Shown piece by piece: positions 8,078 to 15,716 of a DNA stretch of 19,472 bases. Both the position numbers and the translations under genes were made by a program. The notes beneath the pieces were generated by a model, which was given only the letters and a program-made list of their open reading frames with translations, was not told the origin of the DNA and ran no database searches. The DNA comes from Candidatus Zipacnadia bacterium (lineage in GTDB: Bacteria; Armatimonadota; UBA5377; JALGUK01): assembly GCA_029820875.1 (NCBI GenBank), contig JALGUK010000009.1:1-19472 (forward strand). The letters are read 5' to 3'. Every line of letters begins with the position of its first letter. The first letter of the stretch is position 1.

Positions 8078-8099
8078 GGCGGCACTTTCCGGTGCCGCC
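8078..8099 (+). terminator. Perfect 8-bp GC-rich hairpin between the nuclease and AEC genes
   Basis: GGCGGCAC at 8078-8085 pairs exactly with GTGCCGCC at 8092-8099 around a six-base loop. It lies in the 84-nt gap after the YqgF-like gene. The downstream bases contain only a short T-run (TTT at 8107-8109), so this is a poor classical terminator; it may be a partial terminator, an mRNA-stabilising hairpin, or part of the leader of the AEC gene. Confidence 0.4.
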
Positions 8100-8127
8100 G
8101 CGAACTGTTTGGGGCTGAGGACTACCT

Positions 8128-9087
8128 GTGAGTGTCGCATATTCCGCGGTCTGCACGCTTACAACCATCGTCGGCTCGCTGATTGCAGGCTATCTTGCGA
8201 AGCGTGCTTATCGGCTGCCTGACAAACTTGGCTCACGCATCACGCAATGGGCTGTCAGGTATCTGCAGTCCTTCGCGGTGTTTCTGGTGCTGTGGGGCCT
8301 GGATATTTCAGACCGTCGTGCATTTCTGCTGCCTTTTGTCGGTGCTGTGATGGCCACTCTCAGCGGATTGGCCGGCTGGGGGGTTGCGCGGGCGTTGCGG
8401 CTCCAACGGCGACAAGCCGGGGCGTTTGTGGGTGAGGCTATGTTTTCCAACGTCGGCCTTACTCACGGCGCATTTGTCTGTTTTGTGGTAATGGGTGAGC
8501 GGGGGGCAGCGCTTGGTTCACTTTATGTGTCCTTCTTCCTCGCGTACTTCTTCACAATAGGTGTCACTGTCGGCCGCGCATTCGGCCGCGACGTGCAAGA
8601 ACGGTCAAGGAATCTCCTGCGCGACACAATTGCGCAGCCTATCAGCCGCAACCCGCTCCTTGGTGTTGTAGGCGGTCTTGCGCTCAATTTTACGGGAGTT
8701 CAGCGAGCGGCGTTCTTGACTCCTGTGGCGGCACTCGCCGTTCCGATCAGCGTCTCCGTGCTTCTTTTCGGGATTGGAATGACAATGCGGCTATCTGCCC
8801 TGCGCCAATATATCACCGAATGCTTGGCACTCAGCGTGGTGAAATTCGTCATCTCGCCGTTGCTGGGCCTGCTGATTGCATTCGCTCTCGGGTTGTTTGC
8901 AGCCGCAGACCGGGCACTCTTGTACGTGGTTTTCATCGAGTCGTTCGCCCCTGGAGCGATTTACGGCCTCGTGCTCGCCAGCATGTTCGACCTGGACCAG
9001 GACCTCGCCAACGCCTGCTGGCTTTTTACCAACATCGTGGGTATTGCGTTGATTCCTCTTGTAATTCTCCTTATGGGCTTCTTGTGA
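8128..9087 (+). CDS. AEC-family (auxin efflux carrier-like) membrane transporter
   Basis: A 319-residue, very hydrophobic protein with about ten predicted helices in two halves. The first half contains MFSNVGLTHGAF, equivalent to the FxNxGxxG motif of the AEC (auxin efflux carrier/malate permease) fold; the second half has SVSVLLFGIGMTM followed by SVVKFVISPLLGLL, matching the LxxxGxxL...K...P pattern of the family. Members export or import small organic anions; the substrate is not predictable. The GTG start has GAGG at 8117-8120, seven bases upstream. It follows the nuclease gene by 84 nt with a hairpin in between, so it may belong to a separate or attenuated transcript. It converges with mtaB, with only 11 nt between the two stops and no convincing bidirectional terminator. 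Confidence 0.8.
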   Translation: MSVAYSAVCTLTTIVGSLIAGYLAKRAYRLPDKLGSRITQWAVRYLQSFAVFLVLWGLDISDRRAFLLPFVGAVMATLSGLAGWGVARALRLQRRQAGAFVGEAMFSNVGLTHGAFVCFVVMGERGAALGSLYVSFFLAYFFTIGVTVGRAFGRDVQERSRNLLRDTIAQPISRNPLLGVVGGLALNFTGVQRAAFLTPVAALAVPISVSVLLFGIGMTMRLSALRQYITECLALSVVKFVISPLLGLLIAFALGLFAAADRALLYVVFIESFAPGAIYGLVLASMFDLDQDLANACWLFTNIVGIALIPLVILLMGFL

Positions 9088-9098
9088 GAGGGTATGCC

Positions 9099-10442
9099 TC
9101 AAACGGGATTGCCGACAAGCGCATCGCCCGCGACGTCGGCAATTGCGACGGGGATAACGTGGCCGACTGAGGCTTCACCTTCAACAAACACGCGAACGTA
9201 GTTATCAGTCAGGCCTGACATCCTCGCGGAGGCACCCGACCGGTGTCGTTCTATCAGAACCTGTTGGACAGTACCGATGAGCGACTCGCGGAACATGCGC
9301 GCCTTCTCACGACCGAGCGCCCTCATCGCCCACATCCGCCGCTTTTTCTCCTCAGGCGGAATCTGCTCGGCCATCTGCGCGGCGTCTGTCTTAGGCCGCG
9401 CGGAGAAGCTGAAAACATGAAGGTAGGTCAGGGGCAACTCTTGTATCAAGGCGATAGTTCTCGCGAAGCGTTCCGCCGTCTCCCCGGGGAACCCCACCAT
9501 CACGTCCGCCCCAATTCCCGCCTCGGGGATATGCTCCGCAATTCTTCGCACCACATCGCGAATATCCCGCGCTTTATAAGGACGGCGCATTGCCCGCAGG
9601 ATGTCATCGTCGCCGCTCTGAAGCGGCAGATGGAAATGACGGCATACGCGGCCTGATTCGGCAACGAGCCGAATCAGGCCCTCTGAGACGTCACCTGGAT
9701 GAAGTGAACTTAGCCGGATGCGCTGCAGGTCCGGAACGTCGGTCAGTATGCGCCTGACCAGCCCGGGCAAGTCCGGCTTTTCCGCGAGGTCACGCCCATA
9801 GGAGCTAAGGTGGACACCGACCAGGACTATCTCCCTGTGCCCGGCATCAACCAATCGTCTGACCTGCCGAATGACCGAATCCACAGGCCGACTCTGGCTC
9901 GGGCCGCGAGCGAACCGGACCTTACAGTAGCTGCATCGCAGATTGCAGCCGTCCTGTATCTTGACAAAAGCACGTGTGTGCCGTCCGAAACGGCTGACGG
10001 ACTCGTCACAAAACGCATTCTCATCGCTGATGTCACTAACCGCTATCAGCTTACCGGTACAGCCGCGGTTCTGGACGTATGCGACAATGTCCGCCTTCTC
10101 GCGGTTTCCGAGGACAATATCAATCTCCTCAATGGCGCCCAGTATGTCCGCATCGGTCTGCGCGTAACACCCCACAACCGCGACGGTCGCCTGCGGATTC
10201 CTGCGCTTCGCCTGGCGGGCCAGTCGCCGGCTGTCGCGATCGCTGGCGGCTGTCACCGTACACGAATTCACAACGTAGACGTCTGCCCGCTCGCTGAAGG
10301 GCACGGTACGATAACCCGCTTCCTCAAAGCGCTCACGCATGACCTCCGTCTCGTACTGATTCAGCTTGCACCCGAGAGTATGAAAGGCTACGGTGCGTGG
10401 CGCTCTTTCATCCCATGTGCTCATGGTCGTCGCGCCGCCCAT
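9099..10442 (-). CDS. mtaB: tRNA N6-threonylcarbamoyladenosine-37 methylthiotransferase MtaB
   Basis: MtaB adds a methylthio group to t6A37 of tRNAs reading ANN codons, giving ms2t6A. The 447-residue product has the N-terminal MTTase domain with three iron-sulfur cysteines (C25 in TLGCKLN, C61 in NSCTV, C92 in VGCYA), a radical-SAM domain with C166, C170 and C173 (CX3CX2C), and a C-terminal TRAM-like domain (about 385-447). TLGCKLNQYE near the start marks the MtaB branch rather than MiaB or RimO. After the third cysteine it reads KVRFARG instead of the bacterial IIPxARG form, a mild oddity closer to CDKAL1-like sequences. ATG 10442 is chosen because AGAAGGAG lies at 10448-10455, five bases upstream; it overlaps the preceding TIGR03960 gene by 22 nt. 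Confidence 0.93.
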   Translation of the reverse strand: MGGATTMSTWDERAPRTVAFHTLGCKLNQYETEVMRERFEEAGYRTVPFSERADVYVVNSCTVTAASDRDSRRLARQAKRRNPQATVAVVGCYAQTDADILGAIEEIDIVLGNREKADIVAYVQNRGCTGKLIAVSDISDENAFCDESVSRFGRHTRAFVKIQDGCNLRCSYCKVRFARGPSQSRPVDSVIRQVRRLVDAGHREIVLVGVHLSSYGRDLAEKPDLPGLVRRILTDVPDLQRIRLSSLHPGDVSEGLIRLVAESGRVCRHFHLPLQSGDDDILRAMRRPYKARDIRDVVRRIAEHIPEAGIGADVMVGFPGETAERFARTIALIQELPLTYLHVFSFSARPKTDAAQMAEQIPPEEKKRRMWAMRALGREKARMFRESLIGTVQQVLIERHRSGASARMSGLTDNYVRVFVEGEASVGHVIPVAIADVAGDALVGNPV

Positions 10443-12157
10443 GCTGACTCCTTCTCGAGCAGTTCGCACCCGTCACAGCGGCTGCATCGGCCCATCTGAC
10501 ACTCCGGGGTCGTCTCACCCTGCAGTGATTTCTCGCGTTCGGCGAGAAGAACTTGCTTGGAAGCCCCTGCATCAATGAAATCCCACGGGAGCATGCCCTC
10601 AGGATTCCTGTGTTCGAACACCTGGCTTTCCAAATTGATTCCGGCTTGCTCCACGGCTGCCTGCCAATCGGACCGACTCTCGCCGGTGGCTGCCAACTCA
10701 AGCAACACGGCCCCAAGTTCACGCCCTCCACGAGCGAGCAACGCCTGGATCGCAGCCTGCTTCGCGCCCTCAATGGAGGTAGATGAGCGAAGATTAGGTG
10801 GCAAACTTCCCAGGAGAAGCTGGCGGCGGCCTTCAAGCATTTTTAGATTGCACATCGGCTCCCACTGCCATGGTGTGAGCGGCTTGGGCACAAATGGATT
10901 GACGCTCAATTCGATTCGAACGTGAGGAGCCATGGCATGTAAGCGCCCACACAGGTCGGCGATTGCCAGAACGTCATCGTCGGTCTCCGTCGGGAGACCA
11001 TACAGAAAGTAGAGCTTTACCTGCTGGACACCGGCCGCTTCCAGATACCCCACTGCTTGAAAAATCTGTTCCTCCGAGATACCCTTGTTGGTGACATTCC
11101 GGAGTCGCTGTGTGCCCGCCTCAGGCGCGAGGGTCACGGTTCGACAACCGGCGCGGGCCAGGGCCTGTGCCAACCGGCCGTCCATCCGATCAACGCGCAC
11201 TGACGAGACAGATACAGAGAAACCGTCCACGCCGAGCGCTTCAATAAGCTCCGCCAGTTCCGGCTGCTCCCCAACTGCCGCTCCAACCAGGCCCACACGC
11301 CTGGTATGCGGCTTTACCTGATGAATCTGCGCCAAAACATCCTCCATCTGACGGAACCGCGGGGGCCGGGTGATATGGCCGCTGACGCAAAACCGACAAG
11401 CGCGCCCACACCCTCGCTCCACCTCAATCAGAAACGTATCGGCGAACTCCGTATCCGGCGTGAGCACCACCGATTCCGCGGCGCCCTTCACATCCGAGAG
11501 CAATCGCCGTACAACACGTTGTTCTTGCTCGTATTCGTGTCTCACCGGTACATAAATGCCTGGTATCTCCGCCAGTGCATCAAGTGCGGCGTCTCGATAA
11601 TCCCGGCGACCACGGGGGGAGTGCCCAGCCCACGAATCCAGGAGGGCATCGGCTATCCCCGGGCAAAGCGGCTCACCCTCGCCGATTGCGAATGCGTCGA
11701 TGAAATCGGCAAGAGGGGCAGGGTTGAACGTCATCGCCGGCCCACCGGCAAGCACAATAGGATGGAAATCGTTGCGCTCAGCCGCAAGAGGCGGTATCCC
11801 CGCAAGCTCAATGGTTCTGACCACGTTCGTGTAGTCACGCTCAAACGAGATGGAAAACGCGACAAGATCGAACTCGGATAGGGGGGTCTGAGTCTCTATT
11901 GTACGTAATTGAGAATGGGTGCGACGATGTTCGCGGAAATCGTGCGGGTCAGGCATGAACGCACGTTCACATGAAACGGAGGGAAGCATGTTGAAATGCC
12001 GATAGATGGCATGCAGGCCGAGGTTGGACATACCAACCTCGTAAGTGTTTGGGAAAACGAGCACACAACGCAGCGCAGCGTCAAAGTTGGAGATACCGAG
12101 GAGATCAACCTCGCGCGCCCGCCTCTGCTGCAACCTCCGTATCAACCGCTGGGACAA
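10421..12157 (-). CDS. TIGR03960-family B12-binding-like radical SAM protein
   Basis: A 578-residue protein of the TIGR03960 radical-SAM group. Residues about 25-240 form a B12-binding-like domain (FPNTYEVGMSNLGL near 35-48; IVLAGGPAMTFNPAPLADF near 134-152). The radical-SAM cluster is C250, C254 and C257 in a CX3CX2C arrangement, followed by a TIM-barrel region with APEAGTQRLRNVTNKG. The C-terminus ends in a cysteine cluster (C553, C558, C561, C564), which I recall as typical of the family. The reaction is unknown. In many bacteria a DUF2344 (TIGR03936) partner follows or is fused; none is present, and mtaB comes next instead. TTG start, with GGAGG at 12168-12172, ten bases upstream. It starts three bases after nrdR. 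Confidence 0.9.
   Translation of the reverse strand: MSQRLIRRLQQRRAREVDLLGISNFDAALRCVLVFPNTYEVGMSNLGLHAIYRHFNMLPSVSCERAFMPDPHDFREHRRTHSQLRTIETQTPLSEFDLVAFSISFERDYTNVVRTIELAGIPPLAAERNDFHPIVLAGGPAMTFNPAPLADFIDAFAIGEGEPLCPGIADALLDSWAGHSPRGRRDYRDAALDALAEIPGIYVPVRHEYEQEQRVVRRLLSDVKGAAESVVLTPDTEFADTFLIEVERGCGRACRFCVSGHITRPPRFRQMEDVLAQIHQVKPHTRRVGLVGAAVGEQPELAELIEALGVDGFSVSVSSVRVDRMDGRLAQALARAGCRTVTLAPEAGTQRLRNVTNKGISEEQIFQAVGYLEAAGVQQVKLYFLYGLPTETDDDVLAIADLCGRLHAMAPHVRIELSVNPFVPKPLTPWQWEPMCNLKMLEGRRQLLLGSLPPNLRSSTSIEGAKQAAIQALLARGGRELGAVLLELAATGESRSDWQAAVEQAGINLESQVFEHRNPEGMLPWDFIDAGASKQVLLAEREKSLQGETTPECQMGRCSRCDGCELLEKESAWAARRP
10448..10455 (-). promoter_or_regulatory. Ribosome binding site deciding the mtaB start
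   Basis: On the minus strand this reads AGAAGGAG, five bases before ATG 10442. It lies within the 3' end of the TIGR03960 gene, and selects ATG 10442 over the longer frame (10469) and the internal ATG (10424). Confidence 0.7.
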
Positions 12158-12160
12158 GCA

Positions 12161-12658
12161 CTACACACCTCCACCGTTCGCCTCGTCCCTTGCATCCTGC
12201 GCCTTCGGCTGGCCCGCAATTTCCTCCACCTCTTCGAGGAATCGGCGCACGTTTCCGAACTCCTTATACACGGACGCAAACCTCACATACGCCACATCAT
12301 CAACTGTCTTCAGCCAGGACATCACCATGTCTCCGATCTCGGCGGCGGTGACCTCGGTGAGCAACTGGTTTTGCAGCTCTGCTTCGATGTTACTGACTGC
12401 CGCCTCAATCGCATCGCGGCTGACCGGGCGTTTCTCACACGCCTTAAGTATCCCCGCCAGGATTTTTCGGCGGTCAAACGGCTCGCGACGGCCATCTTTC
12501 TTCACGACGCTGATGGACGTGTCCTCGCGTCGCTCATACGTCGTAAAGCGTCGGCCGCATCGGCTGCATTCCCGTCGGCGCCGGACAGCCCGTCCGTCCT
12601 CCGTGTCACGTGAGTCCACAACGCGGCTGTCCGGCGCATTACAAAACGGACACTTCAC
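12161..12658 (-). CDS. nrdR: Transcriptional repressor NrdR
   Basis: NrdR is a nucleotide-sensing repressor of ribonucleotide reductase genes. The 165-residue product has the complete family plan: an N-terminal zinc ribbon with C3, C6, C31 and C34, [18 protein letters not shown] after it, and an ATP-cone domain from about residue 46 to 136 ([16 protein letters not shown] then [13 protein letters not shown]). The C-terminal tail is short and charged. GTG 12658 is preferred over GTG 12661 because GGAGG at 12666-12670 is then seven bases away and the product begins MKCPFC like other NrdR proteins. No NrdR box or ribonucleotide reductase gene is in the window, so its targets lie elsewhere. It sits 40 nt after the oxidoreductase. 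Confidence 0.96.
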   Translation of the reverse strand: MKCPFCNAPDSRVVDSRDTEDGRAVRRRRECSRCGRRFTTYERREDTSISVVKKDGRREPFDRRKILAGILKACEKRPVSRDAIEAAVSNIEAELQNQLLTEVTAAEIGDMVMSWLKTVDDVAYVRFASVYKEFGNVRRFLEEVEEIAGQPKAQDARDEANGGGV

Positions 12659-12698
12659 CACATAGCCTCCAGGCTCGACCTAACCCAGCCCTAAGCTG

Positions 12699-13658
12699 TC
12701 ATAACGGGAGCTCGACGACATTTCCAGTCCTGGAAGACTCCTGAATCGCCAGAGATAGTTCCAGTGCCGCACGACCAGTTTCGCCCGGATTGGGCACAGG
12801 CTGACCACTCGCGACGCAGCGGATGAAGTCCTGGTCCTCGGCCAGGAACCCATCGGGAATATCCTCAAGCTGCAATACCTGCTCTTCCCCGTCGACCTTC
12901 TTCATTCTGACATCGCCGCGCACGTCGCATATCACGGCGCCCTCTGTGCCAAGGATGCCGATATCATTGCGGCCGATTGTGGCCGCCCAACTGGCGCCGA
13001 TTAAACCGCAGCCCTTGTCAAATGTCAGCAACGCCCAGACGTGGTCCTCAATGCCGTATCCGCGGGCCCAGTAATTCTTGCCGTAGACCGTCCTGACGTC
13101 CCCTCCGACCCAACGAAGCCAGTCAAGGTCGTGGGCCGCAAATTCCACCGTCATTCCGCCGCTGATAGCCGGGTCAGCAATCCACCCGTCCTTGCCGGGC
13201 CCCCAGCCGAAGCGGCTAATCCAGACCGCAACCAATTCTCCGATCTCCCCGGCTGCAAATACATCGTGCACCTTCTTGAATGCGGGGAAATAATGCAACA
13301 CAAACCCGATCTGGAGCTGCACGTTGTGGTCGCGGCACGCCTGGAGCATCCGATCCGCGGCATCAAGAGAAAGCGCAATCGGCTTCTCCAGAAAGATGTG
13401 TGTCCCCGCCTCCGCGGCGGCAAGCACAGGCTCTTCATGCGCGCTCGGCGGTGTACAGATGTGTACTGCGTCAAGACCTTGCGCCAGAAGGTCGCGGTAG
13501 TCCTCAAATGCCTTCCCGCCGTGTTCGTCCACCAATGCCTGTGCCCGTTGGATGTCGACATCAGCCACGCCGACAATTTCTACATCAGGGATGTTCGCCA
13601 GGCAGCGAGTATGTGCCCGGCCCGTTCCTCCTGCACCAATAGTTCCGACTCTGAGCAT
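12699..13658 (-). CDS. Gfo/Idh/MocA-family oxidoreductase
   Basis: A 319-residue NAD(P)-dependent oxidoreductase. The N-terminal Rossmann domain holds GAGGTG at 8-13 and ADVD near 32; the EKP motif is at 91-93, giving the catalytic-region lysine. The C-terminal substrate domain carries GGMTVEFAAHDLD (168-179), whose H176 takes the place of the family's conserved histidine. Members oxidise or reduce sugars, inositols or related polyols, and several act in surface sugar synthesis; nothing here fixes the substrate. ATG start, with AAGGGA about eleven bases upstream. It is the first gene of the minus-strand unit that continues into nrdR, and is separated from the DUF4350 gene by 61 nt of AT-richer sequence, with no promoter I could fit. 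Confidence 0.88.
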   Translation of the reverse strand: MLRVGTIGAGGTGRAHTRCLANIPDVEIVGVADVDIQRAQALVDEHGGKAFEDYRDLLAQGLDAVHICTPPSAHEEPVLAAAEAGTHIFLEKPIALSLDAADRMLQACRDHNVQLQIGFVLHYFPAFKKVHDVFAAGEIGELVAVWISRFGWGPGKDGWIADPAISGGMTVEFAAHDLDWLRWVGGDVRTVYGKNYWARGYGIEDHVWALLTFDKGCGLIGASWAATIGRNDIGILGTEGAVICDVRGDVRMKKVDGEEQVLQLEDIPDGFLAEDQDFIRCVASGQPVPNPGETGRAALELSLAIQESSRTGNVVELPL

Positions 13659-13701
13659 GTTCGATCAATCCCTTCATAACAATAAACAAACATAAGCAGT
13701 C

Positions 13702-13720
13702 AAACGCCGACGCCGCGTTT
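13702..13720 (-). terminator. Weak stem-loop after the DUF4350 gene
   Basis: AAACGC at 13702-13707 and GCGTTT at 13715-13720 form a 6-bp stem with a seven-base loop, starting within the stop codon of the DUF4350 gene on the minus strand. The bases that follow on that strand are T-rich but not a clean T-run. It may be a weak end to the DUF4350/DUF4129 operon; the short, AT-containing stem keeps this uncertain. Confidence 0.25.
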
Positions 13721-14559
13721 TATTCCCCAGGCTGCGGGTGCTGTCCTTCATAGCGGGAGATTTCGCGGGCCAATCTTAATAGCTCTTCCTCGGAAACCCG
13801 AGCAGCGCGAGCTCCAATGGCAAGTGCATTAAGCGTCGCGGTCAGCTTGTCCGCATTGATGCCATCACGGGCCGCCAGCATTGAGGCGAGCTTCTGGTTG
13901 GCAATGCTGGGATGTGTCCCCAGACGCGCAACAGCCCGCCGTCGAAAATCAGTGTACAGTACTTCAAGCACCGCCGCTCTCGCCTGCGCTGCACGGTACA
14001 GATTCGCTACGGATCGAACATACTCCAGAACGGAGCGGCGCCTCCGCGTAAACGCTGGAACCGGAGAACCGAATCGCAGCGCCCGGCCCAATACGACGAC
14101 CAGGACGGCCAAAACGGCTTGGTAGATACCCCATCCTGCCGCTGACCGCCGCATTGCCGACACAAGCGTGGGTGCACTGGAAAACCCGTGATGAAACTCG
14201 TCAAAGTAGACCGTCCCATGCCCCGCACGCCAACGGCTCAGATTGTACGCGAAGGCTACGTTATCAGCTTCAAGCAGCTTTGCGTTGGAGAAGATGTTAG
14301 GGTCGGTCAGTACGAATACGATGCCTTGCCCCACCGGCCAACTCGCGGCGACTATGCCGCTTTTGTCCTTGAGATGAACCGTCACATTTTCCTGGCTGCC
14401 CCTCAGCGACAGCCGTGCCTTGCCGCTCACAAGAACCTCTCCCACCATTTGTCTCAGCGGGGACGATTGTTCCGGAATCAACATAACATTGGCACTCCGG
14501 GCGCTCGATACAGACACACCGAACTCGCCTTTGAGCCATTTCGCCAGTCGCAAGCCCAC
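13720..14559 (-). CDS. DUF4350 protein, C-terminal part (separated from its N-terminal part by an in-frame TGA)
   Basis: This is the downstream piece of a DUF4350 protein whose first part is at 14581-14952 in the same reading frame. The piece runs 279 residues from a GTG at 14559. It contains a beta-rich domain (VTVHLKDKSGIVAASWPVGQGIVFVLTDP), YFDEFHHG at about 118-125, one membrane helix (about 143-163, WGIYQAVLAVLVVVLGRAL), and a helical, charged C-terminal domain with RRRRSVLEYVRSVANLYRAA. These features belong to one DUF4350 protein with the upstream piece, which supplies its own N-terminal helix. No good ribosome site precedes 14559, so separate translation would need re-initiation or readthrough. 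Either the gene is broken by a point mutation, or the base is wrong in the assembly. DUF4350 proteins usually sit beside DUF4129 and MoxR genes, as here. Confidence 0.7.
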   Translation of the reverse strand: MGLRLAKWLKGEFGVSVSSARSANVMLIPEQSSPLRQMVGEVLVSGKARLSLRGSQENVTVHLKDKSGIVAASWPVGQGIVFVLTDPNIFSNAKLLEADNVAFAYNLSRWRAGHGTVYFDEFHHGFSSAPTLVSAMRRSAAGWGIYQAVLAVLVVVLGRALRFGSPVPAFTRRRRSVLEYVRSVANLYRAAQARAAVLEVLYTDFRRRAVARLGTHPSIANQKLASMLAARDGINADKLTATLNALAIGARAARVSEEELLRLAREISRYEGQHPQPGE

Positions 14560-14580
14560 CGGGCCCGCGGTACCGGTCTC

Positions 14581-14952
14581 TCAACCGAAACCTCCGAGTT
14601 CGCACTCATTGTCGTTACCCATGGCACTCGCAATCATTAGGACGTGTCCGGCTCGCACCCATTTCATCAATTCGCTGAGTTCACGATCCGTAAGCGGCGT
14701 TGTGGGTGAAATAATCCAACATGCTCCCGCATCCTTCGGGAGCTTAGACAAGCGCTGACGATGACGGGCAACGCGCACGCCTGTCCGCTCCAGCAGGGTG
14801 TAGAAAGCGCGCGAACCGGTGGTATTGTAACGGTAGGTCGAGTGGTCGTGAATCGGGTCCGGGCCGCGAGTTGCGATATGAACCGCAACTGATGTTACGA
14901 CAAGGAACACCACAAGGCTGATGGTCAGTGCGTTCTCCCGGGTCAGCTTCAT
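14581..14952 (-). CDS. DUF4350 protein, N-terminal part (ends at an in-frame TGA)
   Basis: The 123-residue piece starts with a membrane helix (about 9-28), then carries the DUF4350 domain: TGSRAFYTLLERTGVRVARH (about 45-64) and LSELMKWVRAGHVLMIAS (about 93-110), the pattern in which a short-lived GATase-like fold begins. It ends at the TGA in 14581-14583. Seven codons later, in the same frame, the conserved remainder of the protein resumes (13720-14559), so the two pieces add up to about 410 codons, close to a normal DUF4350 protein. ATG 14952 shares one base with the DUF4129 stop codon, so translation of this piece is coupled to that gene. Either a broken gene or a sequencing error. Confidence 0.7.
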   Translation of the reverse strand: MKLTRENALTISLVVFLVVTSVAVHIATRGPDPIHDHSTYRYNTTGSRAFYTLLERTGVRVARHRQRLSKLPKDAGACWIISPTTPLTDRELSELMKWVRAGHVLMIASAMGNDNECELGGFG

Positions 14953-15716
14953 CAGGAGACACCCCCCACAGGCCGTTGGCTTGCATCTTTGTTACTCGAT
15001 GTATGCTGAACAGCCGCCTCGCCCCAAAGCTCCCGGCAGCGCTGATAGTCGCTTACACCCGCCTGCTCAAGTCCATACCACTTTCGGTCAAAGAGCATCG
15101 TCAACTTGGCAAAAGGTTTGTATAAAGCAGCAACGGAACGCGTGGCGTTGAGATACTCCCAGTTGGTTTTTGTCTGGTCATAGTCAATCAGCCCTTCAGC
15201 ATCAAGCTGTGATAGCAGCGCTCGGTACAAGAGCCGGATCGCGTCCCTATACCGACCGACGGCTGCGGCTTGTTCCGCTTCGGCAACCAGATTCTGCGTC
15301 GTCGGCTTGTTATCCGACGGCGTCAGTACCTCCTCCACCTTGCGACGAGTTCCGCGAAGTGTGGACCGAAGGATAACCGCGAAGTGGAACAGCAGCAGAC
15401 CCAGCAAGCCAGTCAAGCCTGCCACCAACGCCCAGTAAGCTATGGGATGCGCTCGCTGAAGCCCCTCGAACAGTGGTTGGCTGAGGATGCGTCTAAGCCA
15501 CCTAAAGAGGGCTTCCCACAGTCGTTGCGTGACAGGCACCTGCCCGGCAGCCCGCATCTGTCTCTGATACTCAGTCCCAGAAAGAATCTGCCGGGCGACC
15601 GCCCTCAGCTCATCGGTTGATGAAACCGTTGGCACATCAGGCGTTTTCTGCGCTGTGCAAACGCGTGGTCCTACCGCAAGAAGAAGCGCCACAATAAGAA
15701 GACCCGCAGTTCTCAT
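14952..15716 (-). CDS. DUF4129 domain membrane protein
   Basis: The 254-residue product begins with a signal peptide or signal anchor (hydrophobic 5-18, possible cleavage after VCTA), followed by a soluble stretch, one membrane helix (about 92-116) and a cytoplasmic C-terminal DUF4129 domain. The domain is recognisable by GRYRDAIRLLYRALLSQL and KTNWEYL, matching the family's 'AIrlLYrALL ... TNxEyL' pattern. DUF4129 proteins accompany MoxR, DUF58 and transglutaminase-like or DUF4350 genes and are thought to form an envelope complex of unknown role. It overlaps the upstream membrane-protein gene by four bases (ATGA-type, 15713-15716) and the DUF4350 gene by one, so the three are translated together. 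Family assignment is good; function is not known. Confidence 0.85.
   Translation of the reverse strand: MRTAGLLIVALLLAVGPRVCTAQKTPDVPTVSSTDELRAVARQILSGTEYQRQMRAAGQVPVTQRLWEALFRWLRRILSQPLFEGLQRAHPIAYWALVAGLTGLLGLLLFHFAVILRSTLRGTRRKVEEVLTPSDNKPTTQNLVAEAEQAAAVGRYRDAIRLLYRALLSQLDAEGLIDYDQTKTNWEYLNATRSVAALYKPFAKLTMLFDRKWYGLEQAGVSDYQRCRELWGEAAVQHTSSNKDASQRPVGGVS

Noticed and set aside
9088..9098. Bidirectional terminator between the convergent AEC and mtaB genes
   Set aside because: Only a 4-bp stem (GAGG/CCTC) can be drawn, without T-runs.
9810..10499. Long plus-strand open frame (229 codons) opposite mtaB
   Set aside because: It lies antisense to a gene with full motif support; its composition is that of a shadow frame, with no recognised domain.
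13659..13719. Promoter for the oxidoreductase gene using TTGACT at 13698-13703 (minus)
   Set aside because: The only -10-like box (TATGAA) needs a 19-base spacer and would put the transcript start after the ribosome site.
14581..14583. Selenocysteine or tryptophan recoding of the TGA
   Set aside because: I saw no convincing selenocysteine-insertion hairpin directly after it and no selenocysteine genes in the window, and TGA ends several normal genes here.
14297..14605. Overlapping minus-strand frame that could explain the DUF4350 break by frameshift
   Set aside because: The two DUF4350 pieces are already in the same frame, so no shift is needed; this frame encodes an arginine- and cysteine-rich sequence unlike the family.
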